58,086 bases of DNA, from NCBI GenBank assembly GCA_902802265.1, contig CADCLN010000014.1:1-58086 (forward strand), written 5' to 3'. This stretch comes from an uncultured Bacteroidales bacterium (GTDB lineage Bacteria > Bacteroidota > Bacteroidia > Bacteroidales > Bacteroidaceae). A model generated the notes under the pieces. That model worked only from the letters and a program-made list of their open reading frames with translations. It ran no database searches and had not been told where the DNA came from. Shown piece by piece: positions 49,836 to 58,086 of this stretch (position 1 is its first letter; each line of letters opens with the position of its first letter). Made by a program: the position numbers and the translations under genes.

Positions 49836-51425
49836 ATGACACGCAAATACGATTTCCTAATCATTGGTTCGGGTGTGGCTGGCATGAGCTACGCACTGAA
49901 AGTAGCCGCTGCCCACAAGGGAAAGATAGCTATTATCTGCAAGACAACCATTGAGGAAGCAAATACCGCCAAGGCTCAAGGCGGCATTTCTTCGGTCACC
50001 AACTTGCTGGTGGACAATTTTGAGAAACATATTGAGGACACCATGATTGCGGGTGACTGGATTTCAGACCCCGAAGCTGTGCGGCAAGTGGTGACTCGTG
50101 CACCCGAAGGCATCAAGGACTTGGTGCGTTGGGGCGTAAATTTTGACAAGAATCCCGACGGCTCGTTTGACCTGCACCGCGAAGGCGGGCACAGCGAATT
50201 CCGCATTCTGCACCATGCCGACGACACGGGAGCAGAGATTCAGCGCGGACTTATCGAGGCAGTTCGAAATACCGATGGTATCGACATTTATGAGGGCTTT
50301 TTTGCCGTTGAAATCATCACTCAGCACCATCTGGGCATCCGTGTAACTCGACGCACACCCGACATTGAATGTTTCGGCGCATACGTACTGAACCCCAACA
50401 CAGGTAAGATAGAAACATTCTTGTCGAAAGTGACCCTGATGGCAACAGGAGGTACAGGAGCCATTTATGCCACGACTTCCAATCCATCCATTGCTACAGG
50501 CGACGGCATCGCCATGGTCTATCGTGCCAAGGGCAAAGTAAAAGACATGGAGTTCGTGCAGTTCCATCCCACCGTGCTTTACAATCCACAGGAAACTCAC
50601 CCTGCCTATCTCATTACCGAAGCCATGCGTGGTTACGGAGGCATCCTGCGCCTGCCCAACGGAGATGAATTCATGCAGAAATACGACGAGCGACTGAGTC
50701 TGGCTCCGCGTGACATTGTGGCACGTGCCATTGACAACGAGATGAAGATTCACGCACTCGACCATGTGTGCCTGGACGTTACACACAAAGACCCCGAAGA
50801 AACCAAGCACCACTTCCCCAACATTTACGCTAAGTGTCTGAGCATTGGTATTGACATCACCAAACAATACATTCCTGTTGCTCCGTCGGCACACTATATG
50901 TGCGGTGGCATCGTGGTGGATTTAGACGGCCGGAGCACCATCCGCAGACTTTATGCTGTGGGAGAATGTTCTTGCACAGGGTTGCATGGTGGCAATCGTT
51001 TAGCAAGCAATTCGCTCATCGAGGCTGTTGTCTATGCAGATGCAGCCGCCAAACATTCGTTAGAAGTCATCGACCAATATGATTTCAACGAGAAAATCCC
51101 CGACTGGAACGACGAAGGCACTATGACAAATGAGGAGAAGGTGCTGATTGCACAAGATGCCAAAGAGGTAGGACAGGTCATGTCCACATACGTCGGCATT
51201 GTACGCAGCGACTTGCGTCTGCACCGTGCATGGGAGCGTCTTGACTTGCTCTACGAAGAGACCGAACACCTCTTCAAGCGCGTCAAGCCCACTAAGGACA
51301 TTTGCGAACTTCGCAACATGATCAACGTGGGTTATCTCATCACACGCCAAGCCCTGGAACGCAAAGAGTCACGCGGTCTGCACTACACCGTGGACTATGC
51401 GCCACACGCTTTGGATAAGAAATAA
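49836..51425 (+). CDS. nadB: L-aspartate oxidase
   Basis: A 529-residue FAD enzyme making iminoaspartate for NAD synthesis. The FAD-binding start DFLIIGSGVAGMSYALKVA, substrate-site HREGGHSEFR and GECSCTGLHGGNRLASNSLI are typical and separate it from the related fumarate reductase. nadA and nadC are not in the window. Confidence 0.95.
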   Translation: MTRKYDFLIIGSGVAGMSYALKVAAAHKGKIAIICKTTIEEANTAKAQGGISSVTNLLVDNFEKHIEDTMIAGDWISDPEAVRQVVTRAPEGIKDLVRWGVNFDKNPDGSFDLHREGGHSEFRILHHADDTGAEIQRGLIEAVRNTDGIDIYEGFFAVEIITQHHLGIRVTRRTPDIECFGAYVLNPNTGKIETFLSKVTLMATGGTGAIYATTSNPSIATGDGIAMVYRAKGKVKDMEFVQFHPTVLYNPQETHPAYLITEAMRGYGGILRLPNGDEFMQKYDERLSLAPRDIVARAIDNEMKIHALDHVCLDVTHKDPEETKHHFPNIYAKCLSIGIDITKQYIPVAPSAHYMCGGIVVDLDGRSTIRRLYAVGECSCTGLHGGNRLASNSLIEAVVYADAAAKHSLEVIDQYDFNEKIPDWNDEGTMTNEEKVLIAQDAKEVGQVMSTYVGIVRSDLRLHRAWERLDLLYEETEHLFKRVKPTKDICELRNMINVGYLITRQALERKESRGLHYTVDYAPHALDKK

Positions 51426-51483
51426 ACCACAGATTGCACAAACTCTCAAATTATTCAGAACACTCAGATTAATAATTAAATAA

Positions 51484-54291
51484 ATGAAAAAACTACTTCC
51501 ACTTCTCATGCTGTGCTGTATGTTTGTTGCAGGTTCGGCACAGGATATGAGCATTCCACTGGACCCAGCAGTACGAAAAGGAACACTGCCTAATGGTCTG
51601 ACTTACTACCTGCGTTACAACAACTGGCCAGAAAAACGAGCCAACTTCTACATCGCCCAGAAAGTGGGTTCGATGCAGGAAGAAGAAAACCAGCGCGGAC
51701 TGGCACACTTTTTGGAACACATGTGCTTCAATGGTACCACCAACTTCCCTGGAGACCGTCTGAAGAAGTATCTTGAAACCATCGGCGTGAAGTTCGGCGA
51801 AAACCTGAACGCCTACACCAGCTTCGATGAAACCGTCTATAATATAGACAATGTAAACGTTGAGATCGCTGGTGCACTCGACAGCTGTCTGCTCATTCTG
51901 CACGACTGGAGCCACGACCTGCTGCTCGAAGGCAAGGAGATTGACAAAGAACGCGGTGTCATCAACGAAGAGTGGCGTATGCGCAGTTCTGCCATGATGC
52001 GTATGTACAACGTCGGACTTCCACAACTCTATCCCAACAGCAAATACGGTGAACGTCTGCCCATCGGTACGATGGATGTGGTGATGAACTTCCCACACGA
52101 TGTGCTGCGTGCTTATTACAAGAAGTGGTATCGTCCCGACTTGCAGGCACTTGTCATTGTGGGTGACATCGACCTTGACCAGATGGAACAGAAGATTAAG
52201 AAAGTCTTTGCCGACATTCAGCCCGCGCCAGCCGATGCTGCTGAACGCATCTACTTCCCTGTTCCCGACAACAAGGAGCCCATCGTTACGGTGCTGAAGG
52301 ACAAGGAGCAAGAGCAAACCATTGCATACCTCATGTGGAAAGACGAAGCCCTTCCACGTGAAATGAAGAACAACCTTCAGTATTACATTATTAATTATGC
52401 AAAGGGAGCTATGGCTTCCATGTTCCGCGACCGCATTCGCGAAATCCTGCAAAAAGAAAATGCGCCCTTCCTCGGTGCCAGCTTCAGCATAGGCAAATAT
52501 CTGGTATCCGACACCAAAGACGCCTTCAACGGTGTGGCCGTTTGCAAAGAAAATCAATACAAGGAAGGCATCCAAGCCCTTTACCGTGAAATTCTGCGTG
52601 CCAAGCGGCACGGCTTCACTGCCAGCGAGTTTGAACGCTTCAAGGCAGAATTCCTTTCTCAGTTAGAGAGTGCCTATCTGCATCGCGACAAAGTGCAAAG
52701 CGGCAGTTACGTCAACGAATACGTACAACACTTCCTTGACAACGAACCCTCTCCAGGCATCGAATGGGAATACGCCACCATGAACAAAGTGGTACCACAA
52801 ATTCCCGTGCAGCTGGTCAACCAAATCTTTACGCAAATGCCCGACTCCAACTTCGTCATTGCCATGTTCATGCCCGAAAAGGATGGCATCGTCTATCCCA
52901 CCAAGGACGAACTGCTCGGCATCGTGAAAGAAGTGGAAAGCGAACAGATTGCCCCCTACGTGGAAGAAGTCAACAACGACCCGCTCATCACCGAAATGCC
53001 GACTCCAGGCACCGTGAAGAGCATCAAGCCCGACGTCTTCGGATCCAAGCTCATCACCCTGAGCAACGGCATCAAGATACACGTCAAGCAGACCGACTTC
53101 TCGCCCAACCAGATAGCCATGCGTGCCAGCAGCTGGGGTGGCACATCGCTCTACAGCAACGACGAATACCTGCAATCGTCCAACACAAACGTCGTCAGCG
53201 TTGGCGGTTGGGGCAACTACTCCTCCACCAACCTGAACAAACGTCTGGCAGGCATTCAAGCCAGTGCAGGCCCGGTCATCAGCGACCGCTCGGAGGGGCT
53301 GAACGGAAACTGTGTGAAGAAAGACTTCGAGACCATGCTCCAGCTCACCTACCTCTGCTTCACCGCTCCACGCAAAGACCAGGAAGCCTTCAATTCACTG
53401 ATTCAACGTTCAAAGGCAAATCTGGAAAACGCCGAACTCGACCCACAGACAGCCCTGCAAGACACCATTGCCAAAGTGCTCTACAACAACAATGTGCGTG
53501 CCCTTCGCGACAAACCCGAAGACCTCGACCGCATGAACTACGACCGCATCCTGGAAATCTACAAAGAACGCTTTGCCGATGCCGGCGACTTCGAGTTCTT
53601 CATTGTGGGCGACTGCAATGCCGACAGCATCGCTCCGCTCCTTGCCAAATACCTCGGTGCACTGCCCAACCTGAACACAAAGGAAAAGTACAAGGTCATC
53701 GACCGCCGACTCGCCAAAGGCAACATCAAAAACGTCTTCGAGAAGCACCAGGAAACCCCCAACTCCATCGTGCTCTTCCTCTACCACGCCCCGATGAAGG
53801 ACAACCTGCGCAACCAGCTCACCCTCAGCATGCTCGACCAAGCCATGGAAATGGTATATACCGAAACCGTGCGTGAAGACGAGGGCGGAGCCTACGGTGT
53901 GCCCGTCAGTGCCAACATCTCCGACTATCCCGAAAAGATTGCCCGTTTCCAGATACAGCTACCCACAGCACCGCAGAAACGTGAACGCATGACCGAGATT
54001 ATTTATAAGGGCATCGACAACATGGTAGCCAACGGTCCGTCTGCCGAACACCTCCAGAAAATCAAGGAGTACATGCTCCGTTCCCACACGGAAGCCCTGA
54101 AGAACAACAACTACTGGATGAACGCACTCATCAACATCACCCGCTACAAGATGGACACCGTCACAGACTATGAGAAGCTCGTTAACAGCATCACAGCCCA
54201 CGATGTCCAGAACCTTGCCAAGCAAATCTTCAAGGCTGGCAACCGCATCGAAGTCGGCATGACAAGCCCCCTCTCCGACGTAAATCCATAA
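51484..54291 (+). CDS. M16-family zinc protease (insulinase-like)
   Basis: A 935-residue exported protease (signal MKKLLPLLMLCCMFVAGSAQ). The inverted zinc motif HFLEH is at residues 75-79, with the distal glutamate in the following helix region. Two M16 modules with an inactive C-terminal copy are expected from the length. It probably degrades peptides in the periplasm. Its stop is directly followed by the PH-like gene (TAA then ATG). Confidence 0.93.
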   Translation: MKKLLPLLMLCCMFVAGSAQDMSIPLDPAVRKGTLPNGLTYYLRYNNWPEKRANFYIAQKVGSMQEEENQRGLAHFLEHMCFNGTTNFPGDRLKKYLETIGVKFGENLNAYTSFDETVYNIDNVNVEIAGALDSCLLILHDWSHDLLLEGKEIDKERGVINEEWRMRSSAMMRMYNVGLPQLYPNSKYGERLPIGTMDVVMNFPHDVLRAYYKKWYRPDLQALVIVGDIDLDQMEQKIKKVFADIQPAPADAAERIYFPVPDNKEPIVTVLKDKEQEQTIAYLMWKDEALPREMKNNLQYYIINYAKGAMASMFRDRIREILQKENAPFLGASFSIGKYLVSDTKDAFNGVAVCKENQYKEGIQALYREILRAKRHGFTASEFERFKAEFLSQLESAYLHRDKVQSGSYVNEYVQHFLDNEPSPGIEWEYATMNKVVPQIPVQLVNQIFTQMPDSNFVIAMFMPEKDGIVYPTKDELLGIVKEVESEQIAPYVEEVNNDPLITEMPTPGTVKSIKPDVFGSKLITLSNGIKIHVKQTDFSPNQIAMRASSWGGTSLYSNDEYLQSSNTNVVSVGGWGNYSSTNLNKRLAGIQASAGPVISDRSEGLNGNCVKKDFETMLQLTYLCFTAPRKDQEAFNSLIQRSKANLENAELDPQTALQDTIAKVLYNNNVRALRDKPEDLDRMNYDRILEIYKERFADAGDFEFFIVGDCNADSIAPLLAKYLGALPNLNTKEKYKVIDRRLAKGNIKNVFEKHQETPNSIVLFLYHAPMKDNLRNQLTLSMLDQAMEMVYTETVREDEGGAYGVPVSANISDYPEKIARFQIQLPTAPQKRERMTEIIYKGIDNMVANGPSAEHLQKIKEYMLRSHTEALKNNNYWMNALINITRYKMDTVTDYEKLVNSITAHDVQNLAKQIFKAGNRIEVGMTSPLSDVNP

Positions 54292-54672
54292 ATGCAACGA
54301 ACCTTTCAAGCCCACATATCCTATAAACACTACGCACTGCTGGCAGTCCTGCTGCTTGCAGTCGTGTGTTTATACTGGATGCCGCTGCCCCCTGCCGCTA
54401 TCGGCCTGCTGCTCCTGCTGCTGCTCACCTTCATGGTCATCGTCGTCTCCAGAGTTACCAGCACCCGCTACATCGTGCACAGCAATGGCCTTCTGGAGAT
54501 ACAGAACGGACGATTCAGCAAAACCGTCCGCATCCCCATCGACGACATCGACCGCATCGACAAAATACGCCACGGCGCACTTGTCATCGTGCTCAAAAAC
54601 AGCCACGAATATTTCATCACGCCACAAAACGAAACAGACTTCATCCGATGCATAGAAAGATATCACTCATAG
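54292..54672 (+). CDS. small membrane protein with PH-like domain
   Basis: A 126-residue protein: two transmembrane helices (about 15-50) and a PH-like beta domain (YIVHSNGLLEIQNGRFSKTV, then RIPIDDIDRIDKIRHGALVI). It begins right after the M16 stop and overlaps dacB by 25 bases. Function unknown. Confidence 0.8.
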   Translation: MQRTFQAHISYKHYALLAVLLLAVVCLYWMPLPPAAIGLLLLLLLTFMVIVVSRVTSTRYIVHSNGLLEIQNGRFSKTVRIPIDDIDRIDKIRHGALVIVLKNSHEYFITPQNETDFIRCIERYHS

Positions 54673-55895
54673 CCCTGCTCTGCCTGTCGCTCACCGCTTC
54701 GGGCCAACTGTTCGACACCGCCACAGAGCCACGCTGGGACTACACCGTGCGTGCTGCCCTCGACAAATTCCTTCCCGAACTCGACGCAGCCTACTACAAC
54801 ACAGGCATCCAGGTGTACGACCTCACCGCCGACACTGTGCTCTGGTCCTATCATGCCAACAAAGTCATGCGGCCAGCCTCTTGCCAGAAACTGCTCACCA
54901 CCATTTCTGCCCTCGACCTCCTCGGCAGCAACCATATTGTGAGCACACGCGCTTACTACACTGGCAACATCGTCGATTCTGTCCTGCAGGGCAACATCCA
55001 CATCGTGGGTGGCTTCGACCCCACCTACACCTACGAAGACCTGCAGCAACTCGCCCTCACCATCCGCTCCTTAGGCATCCACAGCATCCATGGGCGCATC
55101 CTCGCCGACACTAGTTTCAAGGACACCCTGCTGCTGGGCAACGGCTGGTGCTGGGACGACAAACCCTCCGTCTTCCACCCCTACCTCAGTCCGCTGCTCT
55201 TCGACCGTGGACGACTCTCACCGCGGAGCGAAAAATACCCCACCGACATCTTCTTCAACCCAGCCGAACACTTCCTCAAAACCCTTTGCACGGAATTAGG
55301 ACTACTGCCCGACCGTCAATCCTATGGCTTTTCACCCGTTTCCCCACAGGCACAACTCTTTTATGTCCACGAAAAACACCTCAGCGACTTGCTGGAACGC
55401 ACCCTGAAAAACTCCGACAACCTCTATGCAGAAGCCATCTTCTACCAAATAGCCCACTTCAACACAGGTGCCAACGCTTCTGCCACCGACGGAGCCAGAT
55501 TGGTCAGCAACGTCGTGCGCAAGGCTGGATCCAACAGCACCTACTGCGAAATCCACGACGGTTGCGGTCTTTCTCCTTACGACTTCCTCACCCCTTCGTG
55601 CCTTGTTTCCATGCTTCGCTATGCCTACCACAATGCCGGCATCTATTATTCCCTTTTCGAGGCGTTGCCCATCAGCGGTAAAGACGGCACCCTCTCCTCA
55701 CGCATGAAGACAGGTCCTGCCTACCTCAACGTCCACGCCAAGACTGGCACCGTCACCGGTGTTTCCTCCCTCGCAGGGTATATCACCGCCTCCAACGGTC
55801 ACATGCTTGCCTTCGCCATCATTAACAACGGACTGCTCAAAACCCAGACAGGACAAAACATACAAGACAGAATATGCCAAGAATTAGCACGTTAA
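54648..55895 (+). CDS. dacB: D-alanyl-D-alanine carboxypeptidase/endopeptidase (PBP4 type, S13)
   Basis: A 415-residue exported penicillin-binding protein that trims peptidoglycan. Triad motifs: SCQK (Ser78-Lys81), SDN in KNSDNLYAEAIFY, and KTG in HAKTGTVTGVSSLAG. Signal peptide MHRKISLIALLCLSLTASGQ. ATG 54648 lies inside the PH-like gene, a 25-base overlap. Its 3' end overlaps the M23 gene by 22 bases. Confidence 0.93.
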   Translation: MHRKISLIALLCLSLTASGQLFDTATEPRWDYTVRAALDKFLPELDAAYYNTGIQVYDLTADTVLWSYHANKVMRPASCQKLLTTISALDLLGSNHIVSTRAYYTGNIVDSVLQGNIHIVGGFDPTYTYEDLQQLALTIRSLGIHSIHGRILADTSFKDTLLLGNGWCWDDKPSVFHPYLSPLLFDRGRLSPRSEKYPTDIFFNPAEHFLKTLCTELGLLPDRQSYGFSPVSPQAQLFYVHEKHLSDLLERTLKNSDNLYAEAIFYQIAHFNTGANASATDGARLVSNVVRKAGSNSTYCEIHDGCGLSPYDFLTPSCLVSMLRYAYHNAGIYYSLFEALPISGKDGTLSSRMKTGPAYLNVHAKTGTVTGVSSLAGYITASNGHMLAFAIINNGLLKTQTGQNIQDRICQELAR

Positions 55896-56503
55896 TCGCA
55901 CTTACCGCCATCCTGCTTTCCTCCTGTTCCACCCTTCATTCCCAAAGTAAGGACTCAATCCCAGACATAGACCAGTGGCAAATACTGAAGGACGAAACGG
56001 CGAAGGACCCCTTTGCCCACAAGAACCAGTTCACCATCAATTTCAAGCAATACACCGAAGGCACCGACTGGGCCTATCCCCTGCCTGGCGGTAAAGTTAT
56101 CAGTCCTTATGGCGGAAGCCGTCACCACGGAGGCACCGACATCAAGACCTTCCCCAACGACACCATCCGTGCCGCCTTCCCTGGTCACGTCACCCTCAGC
56201 GGTCCTCATTACGCCTACGGCAATGCCGTCATCATTCGCCATGCCAACGGACTGGAAACCCTCTATTCCCACCAATCCAAAAACCTCTGCAAAAAGGGCG
56301 ACTGGGTATGGGCAGGACAACCCATCGGACTCACAGGCCGCACCGGCCGTGCCACCACCGAGCACCTGCACTTTGAAACCCGCGTCAATGGCAAATCCTT
56401 CGATTCCTCACGTCTTTTCGACCATGCCAACCACCGCCTCTGGCCCTATCTCTTTGTCTTCACCAAGCAGGCGGGTGGCGTAAAGATAACTTTCGAGAAA
56501 TAA
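55874..56503 (+). CDS. M23 lipoprotein endopeptidase
   Basis: A 209-residue lipoprotein (ILLSSC, anchor Cys18) with an intact LytM domain: HGGTD (His85, Asp89), His133 in LYSH, and HLH (164-166) in EHLHFETR. It should cut peptidoglycan cross-links, working with dacB. Unlike the EnvC-like protein at 32929 all zinc residues are present. It is the last gene of a four-gene overlapping run. Confidence 0.92.
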   Translation: MPRISTLIALTAILLSSCSTLHSQSKDSIPDIDQWQILKDETAKDPFAHKNQFTINFKQYTEGTDWAYPLPGGKVISPYGGSRHHGGTDIKTFPNDTIRAAFPGHVTLSGPHYAYGNAVIIRHANGLETLYSHQSKNLCKKGDWVWAGQPIGLTGRTGRATTEHLHFETRVNGKSFDSSRLFDHANHRLWPYLFVFTKQAGGVKITFEK

Positions 56504-56610
56504 TTTTGTCCCCTATTCTACCCGCACACCATTACATACTTGCCTGCACACGGAAAAAAACTTGCCGTCACTGGGTATTTTTCTTTTCAGCAGTTGTGTG
56601 CAAACTTGAA

Positions 56611-56694
56611 ATCAAAGCGTGATTCTTATAAATCAAAGCGTGATTTGTAAGAATCATGGTGTGATTTATAAGAATCACGCTTTGATTCTTACTT
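56611..56694. repeat. 21-bp periodic repeat array D (ATCAAAGCGTGATT units)
   Basis: Units start at 56611, 56632, 56653 and 56674, an exact 21-bp period. Each has ATCA-N5-TGAT, and the joints form TGATT-N6-AATCA dyads. The unit sequence differs from arrays A-C. It lies just after the M23 gene. Confidence 0.8.
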
Positions 56695-56773
56695 TTGTGT
56701 CCACACTCACCAACTTCATTCTATACACAAATCAAAAATATTCTTGGATCTCCCTTATTTTATACAGAACCCA

Positions 56774-56880
56774 TGTGGAATAGCCGCGCGAGTTTGACCC
56801 CCGAGGGCAAGCGACGATGACCCTGGCGAGCAAAAAAACATTGACCCTTTACGGCAAAATAAAAATGACCCCTGAAAACA
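56774..56880. mobile_element. IS21-like transposon end (remnant)
   Basis: TGACCC copies at 56795, 56818, 56842 and TGACCCC at 56866 are spaced 23-24 bases. An outer TGTGGAATAG at 56774 could be the tip. IS21-family ends typically start TGT and contain spaced internal repeats. No istA or istB gene is in the window, so only an end is left. Confidence 0.45.
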
Positions 56881-56881
56881 A

Positions 56882-57133
56882 TTGCTGTTTCAAGGGCTTT
56901 TTGTAGTTTTGTGTTACCTTATCGATAATGCTATTATTGATGCTGCACGTGCTGCTTATATCGCAACTCTGCTCGAAAAAGGACAAACAGAGATAGAGCG
57001 ATACAATGGTGATCCTATGTCCATCGCAACGCTCGAAATCCAGCCATCACTTCCAAATCGTCTGAACCGATTGAAACGTCAGTCACCAGAGGCTTACTTT
57101 TATTGGGCTAAAACCAGCCAGTTAATGAATTAG
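56882..57133 (+). pseudogene. gene remnant of unknown family
   Basis: An open frame of 83 codons without a convincing start. The second half (AAYIATLLEKGQTEIERYNG, LEIQPSLPNRLNRLKRQSPE) has protein-like composition; the first codons run through low-quality DNA next to the IS21-like end. It is probably the 3' part of a gene truncated by the mobile element. I do not recognise the family. Confidence 0.4.
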
Positions 57134-57152
57134 CTGGTCTATAACCATTTTA

Positions 57153-57193
57153 TATAAATTCGGCAATAAACACGTTTTGTTGCCGAATTTATA
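57153..57193. terminator. strong hairpin terminator
   Basis: TATAAATTCGGCAA (57153-57166) is perfectly inverted at 57180-57193 around a 13-base loop, with T-rich flanks on both strands. Confidence 0.8.
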
Positions 57194-57366
57194 TTTCTGC
57201 TCGATGTGCTGCAGATTACAAGCCATCAGTCTTATAACAGTTTCTTGCCGTCCAAAAGAAAGAGAGTCCAAATGTCAGATGCGCCAAATAGACTCACCAA
57301 ATCTTATATTATGAAAACCTCGTCCTTACAAACTGCAACTTCTCTTCCGTTAGTCAACTGAACAAG
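57194..57366. other. intergenic, no feature recognised
   Basis: No open frame with protein-like composition and no strong hairpin was seen between the terminator and the small minus-strand frame. Confidence 0.5.
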
Positions 57367-57477
57367 TCATTCCGTGTCGTAATCCTCAACAATGATGCCA
57401 TTACAATGTCCTTTCTTAGGGAACATGAGTTCGCAAAACGCTCCTATCATTTCTGAATTGTTATCATCGTTATACAT
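57367..57477 (-). CDS. very small ORF or 3' part of a broken gene
   Basis: A 36-residue frame, MYNDDNNSEMIGAFCELMFP then KKGHCNGIIVEDYDTE. The same frame stays open upstream to about 57537 (QRWYLVKADGIPSHNTKNS), next to the stop of the 57540 gene but in another frame. A frameshift joining the two is possible. Confidence 0.35.
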   Translation of the reverse strand: MYNDDNNSEMIGAFCELMFPKKGHCNGIIVEDYDTE

Positions 57478-57539
57478 AGAGTTTTTGGTGTTGTGCGATG
57501 GTATGCCATCGGCTTTGACCAAATACCACCGCTGGTTTG

Positions 57540-57863
57540 TTATTCAAAGGTAAATTGACGGATGTAGAAGTAGGTGTCATCATCGTCATACTCATACTCA
57601 TTGATGAAGTTCATCATTTCCTCATCGGTGTGCTCACCTTGCTCGATGTTCATCTTCTCACACCAATCATTGATAGCATCTTTGAGGGTGGTGTAGATGT
57701 CATCACAAGCATCCTCGAATGGTTCTCCGCTGGAACTGACTGCCACCTCTTCTGGGAAGAAGTCACCTTCATCATGTACATAATAGACCTCACAGCCACA
57801 TTCACAGACTCTGTACGATATTAAAAGTTGGTCACCAAGCACATGATTGATTTCCTCGAACAA
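57540..57863 (-). CDS. acidic small protein of unknown function
   Basis: A 107-residue frame rich in Asp and Glu, with CECGCEVYYV near the start and INEYEYDDDDTYFYIRQFTF at the end. The start is uncertain: the first available codon is TTG 57863 and the frame stays open a little further upstream (AWDANVEL) without an ATG. It may be truncated or frameshifted. No family recognised. Confidence 0.45.
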   Translation of the reverse strand: MFEEINHVLGDQLLISYRVCECGCEVYYVHDEGDFFPEEVAVSSSGEPFEDACDDIYTTLKDAINDWCEKMNIEQGEHTDEEMMNFINEYEYDDDDTYFYIRQFTFE

Positions 57864-57978
57864 CTCTACATTTGCATCCCATGCCGATTGAATGTGGTTT
57901 TTGCCTTAATTTATATTAAAAATAAACACACTCTGCAAGAAAAACGTGCAAAACAAACGTAATGTCATGAGAAATTAT

Positions 57979-57987
57979 TAATTTTGT
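57979..57987 (+). promoter_or_regulatory. possible -7 promoter element near the right end
   Basis: TAATTTTGT fits TAnnTTTG. A gene to the right of the window would be its target. Weak evidence, as the DNA here is AT-rich. Confidence 0.3.
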
Positions 57988-58086
57988 AAGCAAAATTTGC
58001 AGAACGTGCTGAAAAGTCGTAATGCAATCTGTGTTCTAACAATAGTGTTTAACAATTAAAATATCGAAAAGTAGTCGAAGTGGCAA

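Noticed and set aside
56504-58086. Prophage or integrative element
   Set aside because: No integrase, structural or mobilisation gene is visible; only an IS21-like end and short remnants.

Overview
The window is a chromosomal segment from a Bacteroidota bacterium, most likely Prevotellaceae. The evidence is the SusC/SusD pair, Bacteroidetes-type promoters (TAnnTTTGC, seen many times), a C10 cysteine protease of the interpain type, DPP III with the HECLGH motif, DUF3098/DUF4419/DUF4292 families, dockerin-like tails on secreted proteins, and A/T-rich weak ribosome binding sites. No tRNA, rRNA, CRISPR array or complete insertion sequence was found.

Layout. 1-820 is gene-free and repeat-rich. 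821-6114 holds an AraC-type regulator, DPP III, a DNA-alkylation-repeat protein, a Fur-family regulator and purA. 6128-15686 is a Sus-like locus: dockerin-tailed secreted protein, SusC, SusD, Calx-beta lipoprotein, C10 protease. It has no glycosidase, so protein or peptide capture is more likely than glycan uptake. 15941-19783 (minus) carries an alkyl-sulfatase-like metallo-beta-lactamase-fold protein with a small secreted partner, and an M20 deacylase (argE-like). 20216-22886 encodes a TPR protein with a histidine-kinase ATPase domain but no phospho-acceptor histidine, followed by a membrane-anchored TPR-HTH regulator. 23041-27760 holds two secreted proteins, glyS and an FKBP lipoprotein. 27868-32064 (minus) holds two PepSY-like proteins flanking a 699-residue surface protein, then asd. 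32278-35051 is a DUF4292-EnvC-S1 protein run; 35094-36572 two membrane proteins (minus). 36748-46312 is a long plus-strand housekeeping stretch: miaB, ftsX, DUF3098, uppP, truB, queA, folK, DPP IV, argB, an ECF sigma factor and a probable anti-sigma factor. 46450-48530 is an AT-rich island with a short dockerin protein and probable structured RNAs. HIT protein, greA (with a terminator-like leader), nadB, M16 protease, a PH-like protein, dacB and an M23 endopeptidase follow. The right end (56504-58086) is accessory DNA with an IS21-like end and gene remnants.

The most striking non-gene signal is repeat DNA. (1) A dispersed CTCTGTG-rich repeat is intergenic in two places and in five others is the coding sequence of a signal peptide, twice preceded by the same other two repeats in the same order. 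(2) Four arrays of degenerate, dyad-containing units keep an almost exact 21-22 bp period, each with its own consensus. (3) Other dispersed repeats appear to supply a start codon, a stop codon and a protease linker. A probable 6S-like RNA lies at about 47640-47887.

The genes together fit an organism relying on proteins and peptides: C10, M16, DPP III and DPP IV proteases plus a Sus-type importer, beside amino-acid, NAD, cell-wall and tRNA-modification housekeeping genes.
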